A stretch of DNA of 64,000 bases from Jatrophihabitans cynanchi (GTDB lineage: Bacteria > Actinomycetota > Actinomycetes > Mycobacteriales > Jatrophihabitantaceae): NCBI RefSeq assembly GCF_027247405.1, contig NZ_CP097463.1, positions 1,364,001-1,428,000 on the forward strand. Direction: 5' to 3'. Positions within the stretch are counted from its first letter, which is position 1; every line of letters starts with the position of its first letter. The notes under the pieces are model-generated. The model was not told the DNA's origin. It saw only the letters and a list, made by a program, of their open reading frames with translations, and searched no databases. The position numbers and the translations under genes are program-made. Positions 34,284-43,482 of the stretch are shown piece by piece.

Positions 34284-36608
34284 GTGGTCGGAACATATAT
34301 CGGCGAACGCGTACCGCGTGTCGAAGATCGCCGCCTGCTCACCGGCCGGGGCCAGTTCGTCGACGATCTCCGGCTTCCCGACATGCTGCACGCGTGCTTC
34401 GTCCGCAGCCCGCACGCTCACGCCCGCATCATCGAGACGGACGTCTCAGCGGCGCTCGCCGTGCCCGGCGTCGAACGCGTCCTCCTCGGACGCGAGATGG
34501 CCGAGCTCCTGACCCGCCTCACGAGCTTCCACGAGCTGCCCGGGTTGCGCCGGATCGAGTTCGACGCCATGGCGGCGGAAAAGGTGCGCTTCGTCGGCGA
34601 CATCGTCGCGCTCGTCGTGGCCGACTCGCGGTACACGGCGGAGGACGGCTGCGACCTCGTCGACGTGGAGTACGAGGTGCTGCCGCCGGTGACCTGCATC
34701 GCCGAGGGTTTGCGCGACGGCGCAGCACTGGTGTTCGAGGAGGCGGGCACCAACGAGCTGTTCCAGGACGCCGCGACGTACGGTGACACTGCGGGCGTGT
34801 TCGACCGCGCCCATAACGTCACACGGGCGACCTTCCGCCAGCATCGCCAGGCACCGTGCCCGATGGAGACGCGCGGCGGGGTCGCGAGCTACGACCCCTT
34901 GAGCGGGGAGCTGACCTATCACGCGAGCACGCAGAGCGGGCACAGCCTGCGCCAGGCGATCGCTCGCTTCCTCCGCCACCCCCTCCAGCTGACGCGCGTC
35001 GTCGCGCGTGACAACGGCGGCTCGTTTGGCGAGAAGTTCACCGTCACCCGCGAGGATCTCTGCGTCTGCGCCGCGAGCAAGGTGCTCGGTCGGCCGGTGA
35101 AGTGGGTGGAGGACCGGCGAGAGAACCTTATGGCCGGCGGCCATGCCCGCGAGGACGTCATGTTGGCCGAGCTCGCCTTCGATGCCGACGGCACGATCCT
35201 GGGCCTCAGGGCGGACCTCACCGTCGACGCCGGTGCCTATCCGGCGGTCCGGCTGTACATGCCCGCTGAGCTGTGCTCGTCGGTGCGGGAGGACATGCCG
35301 AGCGCGTACCGTTTGCCGTCCTTTGATCTCACCTGCCGGACCGTTGCCACGAACAAGGCCACCTACGTCGCTTACCGAGGCCCGTGGGAGGTCGAGACCT
35401 GGGTCCGCGAGCGGCTGATCGACGAGGCGGCGCACGAGCTCGGGCTCGACCCGGTCGAGTTTCGGCGCCGGAACCTCGTCCGGCGTGACGAGCAGCCGTA
35501 CACGACCGTGACCGGCGCCGTCCTCGACGAGGTCACCGCCGTCGAGACGCTGGAGACCGTCGTCCGCGCCCTGGACTACGACGAGCTGCGGGCGCGGCAG
35601 CTGGCCGCCCGCGCCGAGGGCAGGTACGTCGGCATCGGCGTCGCCGCGCACATCGAGCACAACGGTCGTGAGGGCATCACCGAGCGAACGACGGTGAAGG
35701 TGGAGCTCGACGGCACCGTCACGGTGCAGACCGCCCAGCTGCAGACCGGGCAGGGGCACGAGACCACGCTCGCTCAGCTCATTGCCGACGAAATGTCGGT
35801 GCCTCTCTCGCACGTCCGGCTCGTCTACGGTGACACGAGCCGCGTCCCGTTCAAGGTGATCGGCACCGGCGGCAGCATGGCGTCCACGATGGCGACCGGT
35901 TCGGTGCTCGCCGCCACGCGCCAGGTGATGGAGCAGATCCGGCGGGTCGGCGCGCACCTGCTCGAGTGCGACCCGGGCGATGTCGAAATCCGCAACGCGT
36001 TGGTCGGCGTACGCGGCATCCCGTCCTCGGCCATCCCGCTGGGCGACCTTGCCGCCACGACCTACTTGCGTCCGCTGCGAATCCCCGTGGGCATGGATCC
36101 GGCGCTGGAGGCGACGGCGACGTTTTCATGGCCGGGGCATCAATGGACGGTCGCCACGCACGGTTGCGTCGTGGAGGTCGACCCGCGTACCGGCCGGGTG
36201 CGCATCGACCGGTACGTTGCCGCCGTTGACTGCGGTACCGTCATCAACCCCGGGATCGTCGAGGGGCAGATCCGCGGCGGCATCGCCAACGGCGTCGCCG
36301 GTGTCCTGTACGAGCACTGCGTGTATGACGAGAGCGGCCAGTTCCTGACCACGACATTCATGGACTACCTTGTCCCGACCGCCGCTGAGGTGCCGACGGT
36401 CGAGATCCACCTCATGCCCGGGCCGGAGGGCGAGGTGCGGCCCCGCGGCGTCGGCGAGACCGGCGCCATTCTCGCGCCCGCCGCGGTGACCAATGCCATC
36501 GCCGACGCGCTGCGGCCGCTCGGCGTGTCGATCCACGAGCAGCACCTGCCGCCGTCGGTGATCGTCGGGCTCATCGAGCACGCCGCCGACTCGATGGTGC
36601 CGGCATGA
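34284..36608 (+). CDS. molybdenum hydroxylase large subunit (CO-dehydrogenase/xanthine dehydrogenase family)
   Basis: 774 residues from GTG 34284. The N-terminal a/b hammerhead region (VGTYIGERVPRVEDRRLLTG, then HACFVRSPHAHARI) is followed by the molybdopterin-binding domain: MQAPCPMETRG-like QAPCPMETRGGVA, RDNGGSFGEKF, VAYRGPWEVETW, QTGQGHETTLAQL and GTGGSMAS. The C-terminal RGVGETGAILAP carries the catalytic Glu. There is no AYRCSFR active-site loop as in true CO dehydrogenase, so it is a hydroxylase of another substrate, probably a ring or acyl-CoA. The FeS and FAD partners are not adjacent but 10-14 kb away. The amidohydrolase gene overlaps by ATGA. Confidence 0.9.
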   Translation: MVGTYIGERVPRVEDRRLLTGRGQFVDDLRLPDMLHACFVRSPHAHARIIETDVSAALAVPGVERVLLGREMAELLTRLTSFHELPGLRRIEFDAMAAEKVRFVGDIVALVVADSRYTAEDGCDLVDVEYEVLPPVTCIAEGLRDGAALVFEEAGTNELFQDAATYGDTAGVFDRAHNVTRATFRQHRQAPCPMETRGGVASYDPLSGELTYHASTQSGHSLRQAIARFLRHPLQLTRVVARDNGGSFGEKFTVTREDLCVCAASKVLGRPVKWVEDRRENLMAGGHAREDVMLAELAFDADGTILGLRADLTVDAGAYPAVRLYMPAELCSSVREDMPSAYRLPSFDLTCRTVATNKATYVAYRGPWEVETWVRERLIDEAAHELGLDPVEFRRRNLVRRDEQPYTTVTGAVLDEVTAVETLETVVRALDYDELRARQLAARAEGRYVGIGVAAHIEHNGREGITERTTVKVELDGTVTVQTAQLQTGQGHETTLAQLIADEMSVPLSHVRLVYGDTSRVPFKVIGTGGSMASTMATGSVLAATRQVMEQIRRVGAHLLECDPGDVEIRNALVGVRGIPSSAIPLGDLAATTYLRPLRIPVGMDPALEATATFSWPGHQWTVATHGCVVEVDPRTGRVRIDRYVAAVDCGTVINPGIVEGQIRGGIANGVAGVLYEHCVYDESGQFLTTTFMDYLVPTAAEVPTVEIHLMPGPEGEVRPRGVGETGAILAPAAVTNAIADALRPLGVSIHEQHLPPSVIVGLIEHAADSMVPA

Positions 36609-37624
36609 GTGCGTGGCCGTTCGGGGTCGACGTCCACCACCACCTCATGGTGCCGTCGTATCCGGCCGCGGCCCGGGAGCAGGGTGCGGGCGATCCGGAG
36701 TGGGCTGCCGCGCACTACATCCTCACCTCGCAGGCGCTCGATTCCCCTGTCGTCACCCTCGCCGGCCGCAGCGCGTTGATGCTCGAGGCCGGGATCGGCA
36801 CCGCGCTGCTGTCGGTTCCGGCCGTGTACTTCCCGACCCGCTCCATCGCGGTCGCCGCTGCCTGTGAGAGCAACCGCGAGCTGCTCACGGCGGCGAGCAC
36901 CGAGCCCGAGCGGTTCCGGGTGATGGCCTCGCTGCCGGTGCCGTTTGCGGACGCCTGCCTGGCCGAGCTCGACAAACTCGCCGGCCATGACCTCGTCGCC
37001 GCGGTGATCATGCCGCCAGGCTCGTCGAGCTGGCGGCTGGACGACCCGTCGTTTCGGCGGGTGTGGGCCGCGCTGGCCGAGGCTCGGCTGCCGGTGCTGC
37101 TGCACCCCTCGCAGGAGCCGTGGCGCCCGCCCCTCGACCGCTGGCGGCTTGGCCCCGGCATCGGCGTCCCGGTCGAGACCTCGATCGCCGCGCTCGAACT
37201 CATTCTCAGCGGCACGCTCGACGAGGTGCCGCAACTGGAGCTGATCGTCCCGCAGCTCGGTGGCGTGCTGCCGTACCTGACGCAGCGGCTCGTCGACCGC
37301 GGGCATGGAGACGCCGAGCACGACGTGGCGCACTACCTGCGGCACCGCCTGTTTTACGACAACAACTCCTACCACGCGCCGGCGCTGCGCTGCGCGGTCG
37401 AGACGGTCGGCGCCGGACGGATCCTGCTCGGATCGGACTACCCGTTCCGCGGCACTCTGACCGACTGCATTGCCGACATCACCGAGTCCAACCTCGATCC
37501 AGGCGACAAGCACGCCATCCTCTGTTCAACGGCCGGCACGCTCTTTTCCTGCGCGGGCGGTAGTCAGTCGTCGGCCGGCGCGCTGTCCAGCAACGCCTCG
37601 AGCAGCCGAACGAGCGAGGTCTGA
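36605..37624 (+). CDS. amidohydrolase-2 family protein (ACMSD-like)
   Basis: 339 residues. FGVDVHHHLMVPSY provides the N-terminal His metal motif, RLPVLLHPSQEPW a metal His, LIVPQLGGVLPYLTQRL a family segment, and ILLGSDYPFRGTL the catalytic Asp. Start overlaps the Mo-hydroxylase stop (ATGA), so the two are one operon: ring hydroxylation followed by hydrolysis or decarboxylation is plausible. The last 20 codons (SQSSAGALSSN...) overlap the convergent MarR gene by 61 bp and look non-family, suggesting loss of the original stop. Confidence 0.85.
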   Translation: MSAWPFGVDVHHHLMVPSYPAAAREQGAGDPEWAAAHYILTSQALDSPVVTLAGRSALMLEAGIGTALLSVPAVYFPTRSIAVAAACESNRELLTAASTEPERFRVMASLPVPFADACLAELDKLAGHDLVAAVIMPPGSSSWRLDDPSFRRVWAALAEARLPVLLHPSQEPWRPPLDRWRLGPGIGVPVETSIAALELILSGTLDEVPQLELIVPQLGGVLPYLTQRLVDRGHGDAEHDVAHYLRHRLFYDNNSYHAPALRCAVETVGAGRILLGSDYPFRGTLTDCIADITESNLDPGDKHAILCSTAGTLFSCAGGSQSSAGALSSNASSSRTSEV

Positions 37625-38031
37625 TCGTTCTTGCCTAAGCCGGCGATGAGCCGGCGGTTCATCTGCACCACCTTCGGCCCGAGGTCGCTCACCACCTGCC
37701 GCCCCGACCGGCTCAAGTGCAAGACGTTGCGCCGCTGGTCGCTCGGGTCGCGGAAGGTCAGGACCAGACCACGCTGGACGAGCCGGTAGACGACGTCGCC
37801 GACCGTGGACTTGTCGATCCCGACCTCCTCCCCGGCCGTCTTCTGGTCGATGCCCGGCTCGGCGAGGATTGCGTTGAGGATGCCGTACTGCGGCGACGTG
37901 ATCTCGACCGATACGTCGTTGAGCCACATACGCTTGTGCAGCTGCTGCGCGAGGCGGATAAGGTGACCAGGCAGATCCTGCACGTCGACGGCGACGAGTT
38001 CGCCGCCGGAACGGCGCCGTTTCGCAATCAT
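37564..38031 (-). CDS. MarR-family transcriptional regulator
   Basis: About 155 residues from ATG 38031; ATG 38046 would add five. The winged helix spans GILNAILAEPGIDQKTAGEE, VGIDKSTVGDVVYRLVQRGL and VLTFRDPSDQRRNVLHLSRS, the last being the MarR wing with its DxR motif. TACGGA at 38037-38042, just before the start, matches a half of the TCCGTATACGGA palindrome seen at 34173 and 39694, so autoregulation is likely. MarR proteins of catabolic clusters often answer to aromatic acids or their CoA esters. Inferred targets are the two divergent promoter pairs with full sites. Confidence 0.9.
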   Translation of the reverse strand: MIAKRRRSGGELVAVDVQDLPGHLIRLAQQLHKRMWLNDVSVEITSPQYGILNAILAEPGIDQKTAGEEVGIDKSTVGDVVYRLVQRGLVLTFRDPSDQRRNVLHLSRSGRQVVSDLGPKVVQMNRRLIAGLGKNDQTSLVRLLEALLDSAPADD

Positions 38032-38071
38032 GGGTGTACGGAGCATAGCGCAGCGAGCCGGACGCCCGCCG

Positions 38072-38779
38072 TCACTCGAAAAACTGCGGCTGCGACCAGT
38101 GCTGCGGCACGTACGCGGCCCGGTAGTGGATCGCCGGCGCGTCCCCCATCTCGGCAGCGATCGCCCGCTGCGCCTCGACCGGGTCGCTTCGCGTGTAGTG
38201 CAGATACACAAAGCACTCCGACTCGGTCTCCGCAGCCGAGCTGAGGGTCAGGGCCGACACGATGGACCCGCCGGCGAACAGCCGCGGCAGGACTTCGCGG
38301 TCGTACGCGTTGCGCCACTCGCCGCCGTCGCCCGGTGCGCGACCGACGGTGAGCACGAGGCCGACGTGCGGCACGAGCGGGACGGCGTCCTCAGAGAGTC
38401 CGAGCGCGGGGTCGGAGTAGCCGCGGACGGGTCGTGCGTACTCGCGCCAGGTGATGCGGAAGTCCCGCCCCATCGGCTGCAGCCGCCCGAGCGCCCGCAG
38501 CTTGCCGGCCAAGCCGAACATGTCCGCGCGCAGCTGGGCTGGGGCGACGCTGCTCCAGTAGGTCAGCAGGTACTGCCCGCCGTCGGTGACCGGGCTGTCG
38601 GCCCCGAACTCGCGCGTCTCGAGCGAGCCCGGCGCCGCGATCCACCGGCCGGAATGGAACACGTGCGGAATCTGCCCGACGTTCTCCGGCCGGTGGTCGA
38701 AGTCATGCCACTCCAGGAAGGACCGGTGCCGGCCTGGCGGGCAGGAGATCAACCCGACGAACACCCCGCCGGCCTTCAC
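38072..38779 (-). CDS. unidentified protein, possibly dimeric alpha/beta-barrel (EthD-like)
   Basis: 235 residues. Two similar halves can be made out: SFLEWHDFDHRPENVGQIPH with FHSGRWIAA in the first, and NAYDREVLPRLFAGGSIVSA with CFVYLHYTRSDPVEAQRAIA in the second, resembling repeated ferredoxin-like barrels of the EthD/muconolactone-isomerase kind. No catalytic residue can be named. The start overlaps the stop of the upstream gene (ATGA), so it is second in a leftward operon behind the TCCGTATACGGA site. Confidence 0.6.
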   Translation of the reverse strand: MKAGGVFVGLISCPPGRHRSFLEWHDFDHRPENVGQIPHVFHSGRWIAAPGSLETREFGADSPVTDGGQYLLTYWSSVAPAQLRADMFGLAGKLRALGRLQPMGRDFRITWREYARPVRGYSDPALGLSEDAVPLVPHVGLVLTVGRAPGDGGEWRNAYDREVLPRLFAGGSIVSALTLSSAAETESECFVYLHYTRSDPVEAQRAIAAEMGDAPAIHYRAAYVPQHWSQPQFFE

Positions 38780-39669
38780 CGGCCTTCGCCGATCCGACCG
38801 TCCCAGTCATCGAAGACGTCACCGACGACGCACTCCAGCATCTCGGCCGCCTCCATCTGGCCGTACAGCAGGCCGCTCATCGCCGTTATCAGGGTGTCCT
38901 CCTTGGAAGCGCCGAGGTAGCGGGCGAGCAGGACGTTCTCACGCAGCAGCTCGGTATTGACCGCATACGTGCTGACCTTGATCGCGGCCAGCGGCAGCAG
39001 CTGGGCCGGCAGGGTCGAGACGAGGTTCTCGTAGCGGTTGCGCCAGGCCTTGAGCGCGTCGGGACGGTGCCGGCCGAGGAAGCGGACGTAGCCGGGCACC
39101 TGGCCCAGCGCGGCGCGGTACCAGTCCTCGAGCCGTTCGAGCTCGCCCGGGAGCAGACGAGGCTCGGAGAAGTCCAGCCCAGACGCGAGCAGCGCGCGTC
39201 CCTGCTGCCACCCTCCACGGTCGGCCGAATCGGACGGCTCCTGCCACTGGTAGTCGCGGAGCGCGGTGGCGATGACCTCACCGCCCTGCGCGCCGGCGTG
39301 GTACAGGCTGATCGCTAGGCCCTCGAAAACCTCATCCTTCGTCGAGTGGCCGGACGTCTGCTGGATGTGCACGATGTAGCGGATGCCCTCGAGGTACCCG
39401 GTCCGGGCGTACCACGCGATGTTCGCGAAGTTGGTCGCCGTCAACGGAAGCCAACGGTCGAACGGCACCGCCGTCTGCGCGGCGAACAAGCGGTACCGCT
39501 TGACCGCCGACGGGTTGTTCGCCAGGAAGAAGTCGAACCCCGCATGCGGGCGGCCCTGCAGGCGGATGTAGTGCTCCTGGAAGGCAGCGATCTCATCGGC
39601 GGTCACGTGGTCGAGATCGGACAGGTCGAGCCCGCGCGCCTGCGGCGGGGGCAGCGCATCGCGAGTCAC
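38776..39669 (-). CDS. unidentified helical protein, possibly carboxymuconolactone-decarboxylase/AhpD-like
   Basis: 297 residues from GTG 39669. It is rich in helices: LDHVTADEIAAFQEHYIRLQ, NNPSAVKRYRLFAAQTAVPF, TGYLEGIRYIVHIQQTSGHS, EGLAISLYHAGAQGGEVIA, and a C-terminal LLARYLGASKEDTLITAMSG. The layout resembles AhpD/CMD helical repeats but no CxxC or conserved His is evident, so the assignment is tentative. The gene begins 24 bp from the perfect MarR-type palindrome and is divergent to the CoA-transferase. Confidence 0.55.
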   Translation of the reverse strand: MTRDALPPPQARGLDLSDLDHVTADEIAAFQEHYIRLQGRPHAGFDFFLANNPSAVKRYRLFAAQTAVPFDRWLPLTATNFANIAWYARTGYLEGIRYIVHIQQTSGHSTKDEVFEGLAISLYHAGAQGGEVIATALRDYQWQEPSDSADRGGWQQGRALLASGLDFSEPRLLPGELERLEDWYRAALGQVPGYVRFLGRHRPDALKAWRNRYENLVSTLPAQLLPLAAIKVSTYAVNTELLRENVLLARYLGASKEDTLITAMSGLLYGQMEAAEMLECVVGDVFDDWDGRIGEGR

Positions 39670-39692
39670 GCGACGATTATGGCACGCAAATG

Positions 39693-39706
39693 CTCCGTAT
39701 ACGGAG
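39693..39706. promoter_or_regulatory. MarR-type operator candidate, site ii (perfect palindrome)
   Basis: CTCCGTATACGGAG is a perfect 14-bp palindrome in the 85-bp gap between the divergent leftward gene (39669) and the CoA-transferase gene (39755). Confidence 0.7.
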
Positions 39707-39754
39707 TAGGGTCGGCGTCAACGCAAGCTCCCAGTCCGGGCGGAGGCATTCTTC

Positions 39755-41032
39755 GTGTCAGAGCACGAGTCAGTGACGCGATCCGGGCGTGGCCCACTTC
39801 ATGGCGTCCGGGTGGTCGACCTCTCCGACACCTTCATGGCTCCGTACGCCAGCCTGCTGCTGGCGCAGATGGGTGCGGACGTCGTCAAGGTCGAGTTGCC
39901 GGCTGGCGACATCACCCGGCAGATCGGTGACTTCACGGGCCGGGCCGCCGGTCCGATTTTCCTGAATACCAACCGTGGGAAGCAGAGCGTCGTCCTCGAC
40001 GTGCGGGCTTCCGAAGACTACGAGCGCTTCGTCGAGCTGATCCGAGGTTGTGATGTCTTCCTGCACAACCGCCGCCCCTCGGCAGCCGCGCGCCTGCGCA
40101 TCGACTACGCGACGCTGCGTGCGGTCAACCCCGCGCTGTTGCACTGCTCTGCGGTGGGTTTCGGTAGCGCCGGGCCGTACGCCGACCGGGCGGCGTACGA
40201 CGACGTGATCCAGGCGGCCTGCGGCATGGCTGCCGTGCAGACCGGATCCGGTGAGCCGGCGTACGTCCGCACGCCGGTGGCCGACAAGGTCACGGGACTG
40301 CTGGTGTTCGGGGCCATTTCCGCCGCGTTGTACGAGCGAGGGCAGTCGGGTCAAGGACAAGCGCTCGAGGTGCCGATGTTCGAGACGATGATCTCGTTCC
40401 TGGCCCTCGAGCAGCAGTTCGGCTTCGTGTTTGACCCGCCGCTTGGCACTACCGGGTACTCGCGCACTGATTCGCCGTATCGGCGCCCCTACCGCACGGC
40501 GGACGGCCTCATCGGCGTCGTCGTGTACACCGACGCTCAGTGGCGATCGTTCTTCGAACTGGTGGGGCGAGACGATCTGGCGACCGACGCCCGGTTCGCC
40601 ACGATGGGCGGGCGCACCGAGCACGTCGACGAGCTGTACCGGTTCCTCGAGGACGAACTGCGCGCCCGGTCGACCGCGCAGTGGCTGGAAGCGCTGGCTG
40701 ACCGCGGTATTCCCGCGAGTCGGGTGAACACGATCGCCGAAGTCTTCAGCGACGAGCACGTGGTGGCGACCGGGCTGTTCGTTACCGATATCCACCCCGA
40801 GGCCGGCCGCCTTCGTACCGCGCGCGTGCCGGTCACGTTCTCGCGCACGCAGCCAGACCCGGTGCGGCCGGCCCCGACGCTGGGTGAGCACGACCGGCTC
40901 GTCCGTGCGGGCGCGTCAACTCCCCAGCGCGGGGCGCACCTCGCGGGCGAAGGTCTCGATGCCGTCGAGCAGCGCGGGGAGGTCTTCCCCTCGCGGGATG
41001 AACACGACTTGGCGCACCCCGGCATCCCGTAG
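39755..41032 (+). CDS. class III CoA-transferase (CaiB/BaiF family)
   Basis: 425 residues from GTG 39755. HGVRVVDLSDTFMAPYASLLL and ADVVKVELPAGDITRQIGDF form the N-terminal fold, NTNRGKQSVVLDVRA and AGPYADRAAYDDVIQAACGM the central part with the Asp that forms the CoA-linked anhydride, and ADRGIPASRVNTIAEVFSDE the C-terminal signature. It moves CoA between carboxylic acids. The family usually ends near LGEHDRLVRAG (40910); the last 39 codons run antisense into the luciferase-like gene and probably reflect loss of the stop. Confidence 0.9.
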   Translation: MSEHESVTRSGRGPLHGVRVVDLSDTFMAPYASLLLAQMGADVVKVELPAGDITRQIGDFTGRAAGPIFLNTNRGKQSVVLDVRASEDYERFVELIRGCDVFLHNRRPSAAARLRIDYATLRAVNPALLHCSAVGFGSAGPYADRAAYDDVIQAACGMAAVQTGSGEPAYVRTPVADKVTGLLVFGAISAALYERGQSGQGQALEVPMFETMISFLALEQQFGFVFDPPLGTTGYSRTDSPYRRPYRTADGLIGVVVYTDAQWRSFFELVGRDDLATDARFATMGGRTEHVDELYRFLEDELRARSTAQWLEALADRGIPASRVNTIAEVFSDEHVVATGLFVTDIHPEAGRLRTARVPVTFSRTQPDPVRPAPTLGEHDRLVRAGASTPQRGAHLAGEGLDAVEQRGEVFPSRDEHDLAHPGIP

Positions 41033-41827
41033 CTCCGCTACCCGGCGCAGCATCCGGTCGCCGTTGGTCGGCATGCCGGTGGCCAGGCTGATTCCCACTG
41101 CGGCGGCGTCGCTGCCGGCCCGCTCGCAGGCGCGCGCGATACCGGATCGAGCAGAGGCGATGCGCTCGCGCTGGTAGCCGATGCCGTGCCAACCGACAGC
41201 CTGGCTGTTCGCGATGCGCGCCCACACCCGCGGCCCCTGGCCGCCGATCCAGATCTCAGGTCCGCCCCGTTGGGCCGGACGCGGCTCGGCTACGACCTGG
41301 GCGAACTCGACGTGTGGGCCGGGCGCGGATGCCGCCCCATCGGTCCATAGCGTCCGCAACGCTAGTAGCTGTGCGTCGAGGACGGCGCCGCGCGCGTCGA
41401 AGTCGGCCCCTAGCGCGGCGAACTCCTCGCGCCACCAGCCGGTCGATACGGCGAGCACTACGCGGCCGCAGGAGAGCACGTCCAGGGTGGCGACGGCCTT
41501 CGCGGTCAGCAGCGTCTCGCGCATAGGCAGGACGAGCACGCTCGTCCCGAGGCCGATCCTTTCGGTGGCGCCGGCCACCACGGCCAGCATCGTGAGTACC
41601 TCGAGGTACCCGTCTTCAGCTCTGAAGGGCGGCTCGCCGCTGGCGCTGTAGGGGTAGCTCGCCGATGACTCGGCGGGGAAGACGATGTGGTCGCTGGCCC
41701 AGACGGAGTCGAAGCCTGCCGCCTCGGCCTCCCGTGCCAGGCGGAGGAGTGGCTCGCGGGTCGCGTATCCCCCCCACTGGGGCAGCTGGAACCCGACCCT
41801 GATCGGCGAGCTGGCCACGCGATTCAT
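40916..41827 (-). CDS. luciferase-like (LLM class) F420-dependent oxidoreductase
   Basis: 303 residues of the bacterial luciferase-like TIM barrel. RVGFQLPQWGGYATREPLLR, AEAAGFDSVWASDHIVFPAE, GLGTSVLVLPMRETLLTAKA, GRVVLAVSTGWWREEFAALG and PEIWIGGQGPRVWARIANSQ are family segments of the actinobacterial F420 group. It should reduce or oxidise a substrate using F420 or flavin. It overlaps the 3' end of the CoA-transferase by 117 bp and is divergent to the flavin monooxygenase, with a MarR-type site between. Confidence 0.88.
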   Translation of the reverse strand: MNRVASSPIRVGFQLPQWGGYATREPLLRLAREAEAAGFDSVWASDHIVFPAESSASYPYSASGEPPFRAEDGYLEVLTMLAVVAGATERIGLGTSVLVLPMRETLLTAKAVATLDVLSCGRVVLAVSTGWWREEFAALGADFDARGAVLDAQLLALRTLWTDGAASAPGPHVEFAQVVAEPRPAQRGGPEIWIGGQGPRVWARIANSQAVGWHGIGYQRERIASARSGIARACERAGSDAAAVGISLATGMPTNGDRMLRRVAELRDAGVRQVVFIPRGEDLPALLDGIETFAREVRPALGS

Positions 41828-41851
41828 CCTCCTCGGCCCGGCTACGGCTAT

Positions 41852-41866
41852 TCCGCAGTGTACGGA
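41852..41866. promoter_or_regulatory. MarR-type operator candidate, site iii (degenerate)
   Basis: TCCGCAGTGTACGGA holds both half sites (TCCG...TACGGA) with 3 bp more spacing than the full palindrome, between the divergent luciferase-like and monooxygenase genes. A further half site ACTCCGTA lies at 41941-41948, 17 bp before the monooxygenase start. Confidence 0.4.
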
Positions 41867-41964
41867 TGATTCCAGAGGTCGACCACTGTTGCAATTGCTA
41901 TGCGGGCGAGAATGCCTTACGCAAGAGCTATGAGCGCATTACTCCGTAGAGCTACTATCTATCT

Positions 41965-43482
41965 GTGATAGCCACTGGTTCGACTGGTCGGGCGGAACGT
42001 TTCGACGTTGCGATCGTCGGGTACGGGCCGGTCGGAGCGGTCCTCGCAGGCCTGCTCGGCCGGCGCGGTCACAAGGTGTTGGTCCTCGACCGGGAACCCG
42101 GCGTGTACCCGCTGCCGCGCGCAGCCCACATCGACCACACCGGCCTGCGCGTGCTTCAGGAGCTGGGCTGTCTCGAGCGCCTGCTGCCCCCGATGCTCCC
42201 GAACCCGGGCACCGACTGCGTCACGGCCGACCGCAACCTGCTATTCCGCCTGCCGAGTGACCGCCCGACGCCGTACTCCCTGCCGGCTAGCATGTACTTC
42301 TACCAGCCTGTGTTCGACGCCGAGCTGCGGCGCCGGGTTGCCGAGTTGGGGACCGTCTCCGTCCGGCTCGGTCACGAGGTGCGGCACCTCGAGGACGTCG
42401 GGGACGTCGTCCGCCTGCAGGTGGCCGGGCCGGATGGCGCCGGCACCACAGTCGAGGCGGACTGGGTCGTCGGCTGCGACGGTGCGTCCAGCACTGTCCG
42501 CGAGAGCATCGGCGTCGAACGGGAAGGCTTCGGGTTTGCCGAGCAGTGGCTCATTTTCGACCTCAAGCTCTCAACGCCACCGCCATCTTTGCCCTCACTC
42601 GCCGTCCAGGTCTGCGACCCCGCCCGGCCGCGCACCGAACTGCCGATGCCCGATAACCGGTTCCGCTTCGAGTTCATGCTCATGCCTGGTGAGGATGCGG
42701 CCGAGATGATCCGACCGGACGTGGCCGAGGAACGGTTGCTCGGCCCGTTGCTGCCGCCCGGGTCCGCGACCATCGAGCGAACGGCGACCTACACGTTCCT
42801 CGGCGCGGTCGCCTCGTCGTGGCGGCGCGACCGCGTGCTGCTGGCCGGCGACGCCGCCCACCTCATGCCGCCGTTCCTGGGCCAGGGCATGTGCTCGGGC
42901 ATCCGGGATACGGCCAACCTCGCCTGGAAGCTCGATCGGGTGCTTGCGGCTGGCGCGCCGCACGAGCTGCTGGACACGTACGGGCTCGAACGGCGCCCGC
43001 ACGTCTCGCACGTCATCGGCACCGCGATCGAGTTCGGCCGGGTCATCTGCAAAACGGATCCCACGGAGGCCGCCCGCCGGGACCGCCAACTACTGGCCGA
43101 CCCCCGACCATTCGACGAACGGTTCACCTTCCGGCTGCCGCCGTTGACCTCGGGTCCGCTCGTCCTGGAGGGTGGCGGTCGACTCTTTCCACAGCCAGTC
43201 GCCGGCCTAGACGATTGGATCGGGCAGCGGTTCCTGGTGTTCGGCGCGGACGAGGCCGTACTGGGCGAAGCGGGCCGGTGGTGGCGCGCGCAGCCGGACG
43301 TGCTCGTCAGCGTGCTGGCCGACATTCCCGATCCATCCGGGCGGATCGAGGCGTGGCTGGCGCGCACGGGCCGCCGAGTCGCGATCGTGCGCCCGGATCG
43401 CTACGTGCTCGCGGTGACCGATGATATCGACGCGGCGACCGACCAGGTGGCGCCGCTGCTCGGCCGGGGCAGCGCCGCGTGA
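41965..43482 (+). CDS. FAD-dependent aromatic-ring monooxygenase (MhpA/PheA class)
   Basis: 505 residues from GTG 41965. FDVAIVGYGPVGAVLAGLLG holds GxGxxG, WVVGCDGASSTVRESIGV the DG motif, and DRVLLAGDAAHLMPPFLGQG the GD motif; the thioredoxin-like C-terminal domain ends PDRYVLAVTDDIDAATDQVA. Closest in layout to 3-(3-hydroxyphenyl)propionate hydroxylases, which add a hydroxyl to a phenolic ring with NAD(P)H and O2. The CoA ligase gene follows with GTGA overlap, so the two act in one operon. Confidence 0.9.
   Translation: MIATGSTGRAERFDVAIVGYGPVGAVLAGLLGRRGHKVLVLDREPGVYPLPRAAHIDHTGLRVLQELGCLERLLPPMLPNPGTDCVTADRNLLFRLPSDRPTPYSLPASMYFYQPVFDAELRRRVAELGTVSVRLGHEVRHLEDVGDVVRLQVAGPDGAGTTVEADWVVGCDGASSTVRESIGVEREGFGFAEQWLIFDLKLSTPPPSLPSLAVQVCDPARPRTELPMPDNRFRFEFMLMPGEDAAEMIRPDVAEERLLGPLLPPGSATIERTATYTFLGAVASSWRRDRVLLAGDAAHLMPPFLGQGMCSGIRDTANLAWKLDRVLAAGAPHELLDTYGLERRPHVSHVIGTAIEFGRVICKTDPTEAARRDRQLLADPRPFDERFTFRLPPLTSGPLVLEGGGRLFPQPVAGLDDWIGQRFLVFGADEAVLGEAGRWWRAQPDVLVSVLADIPDPSGRIEAWLARTGRRVAIVRPDRYVLAVTDDIDAATDQVAPLLGRGSAA

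Noticed and set aside
34446-35957. 503-codon leftward frame opposite the Mo-hydroxylase large subunit
   Set aside because: The rightward frame has all family motifs; the opposite frame has none.
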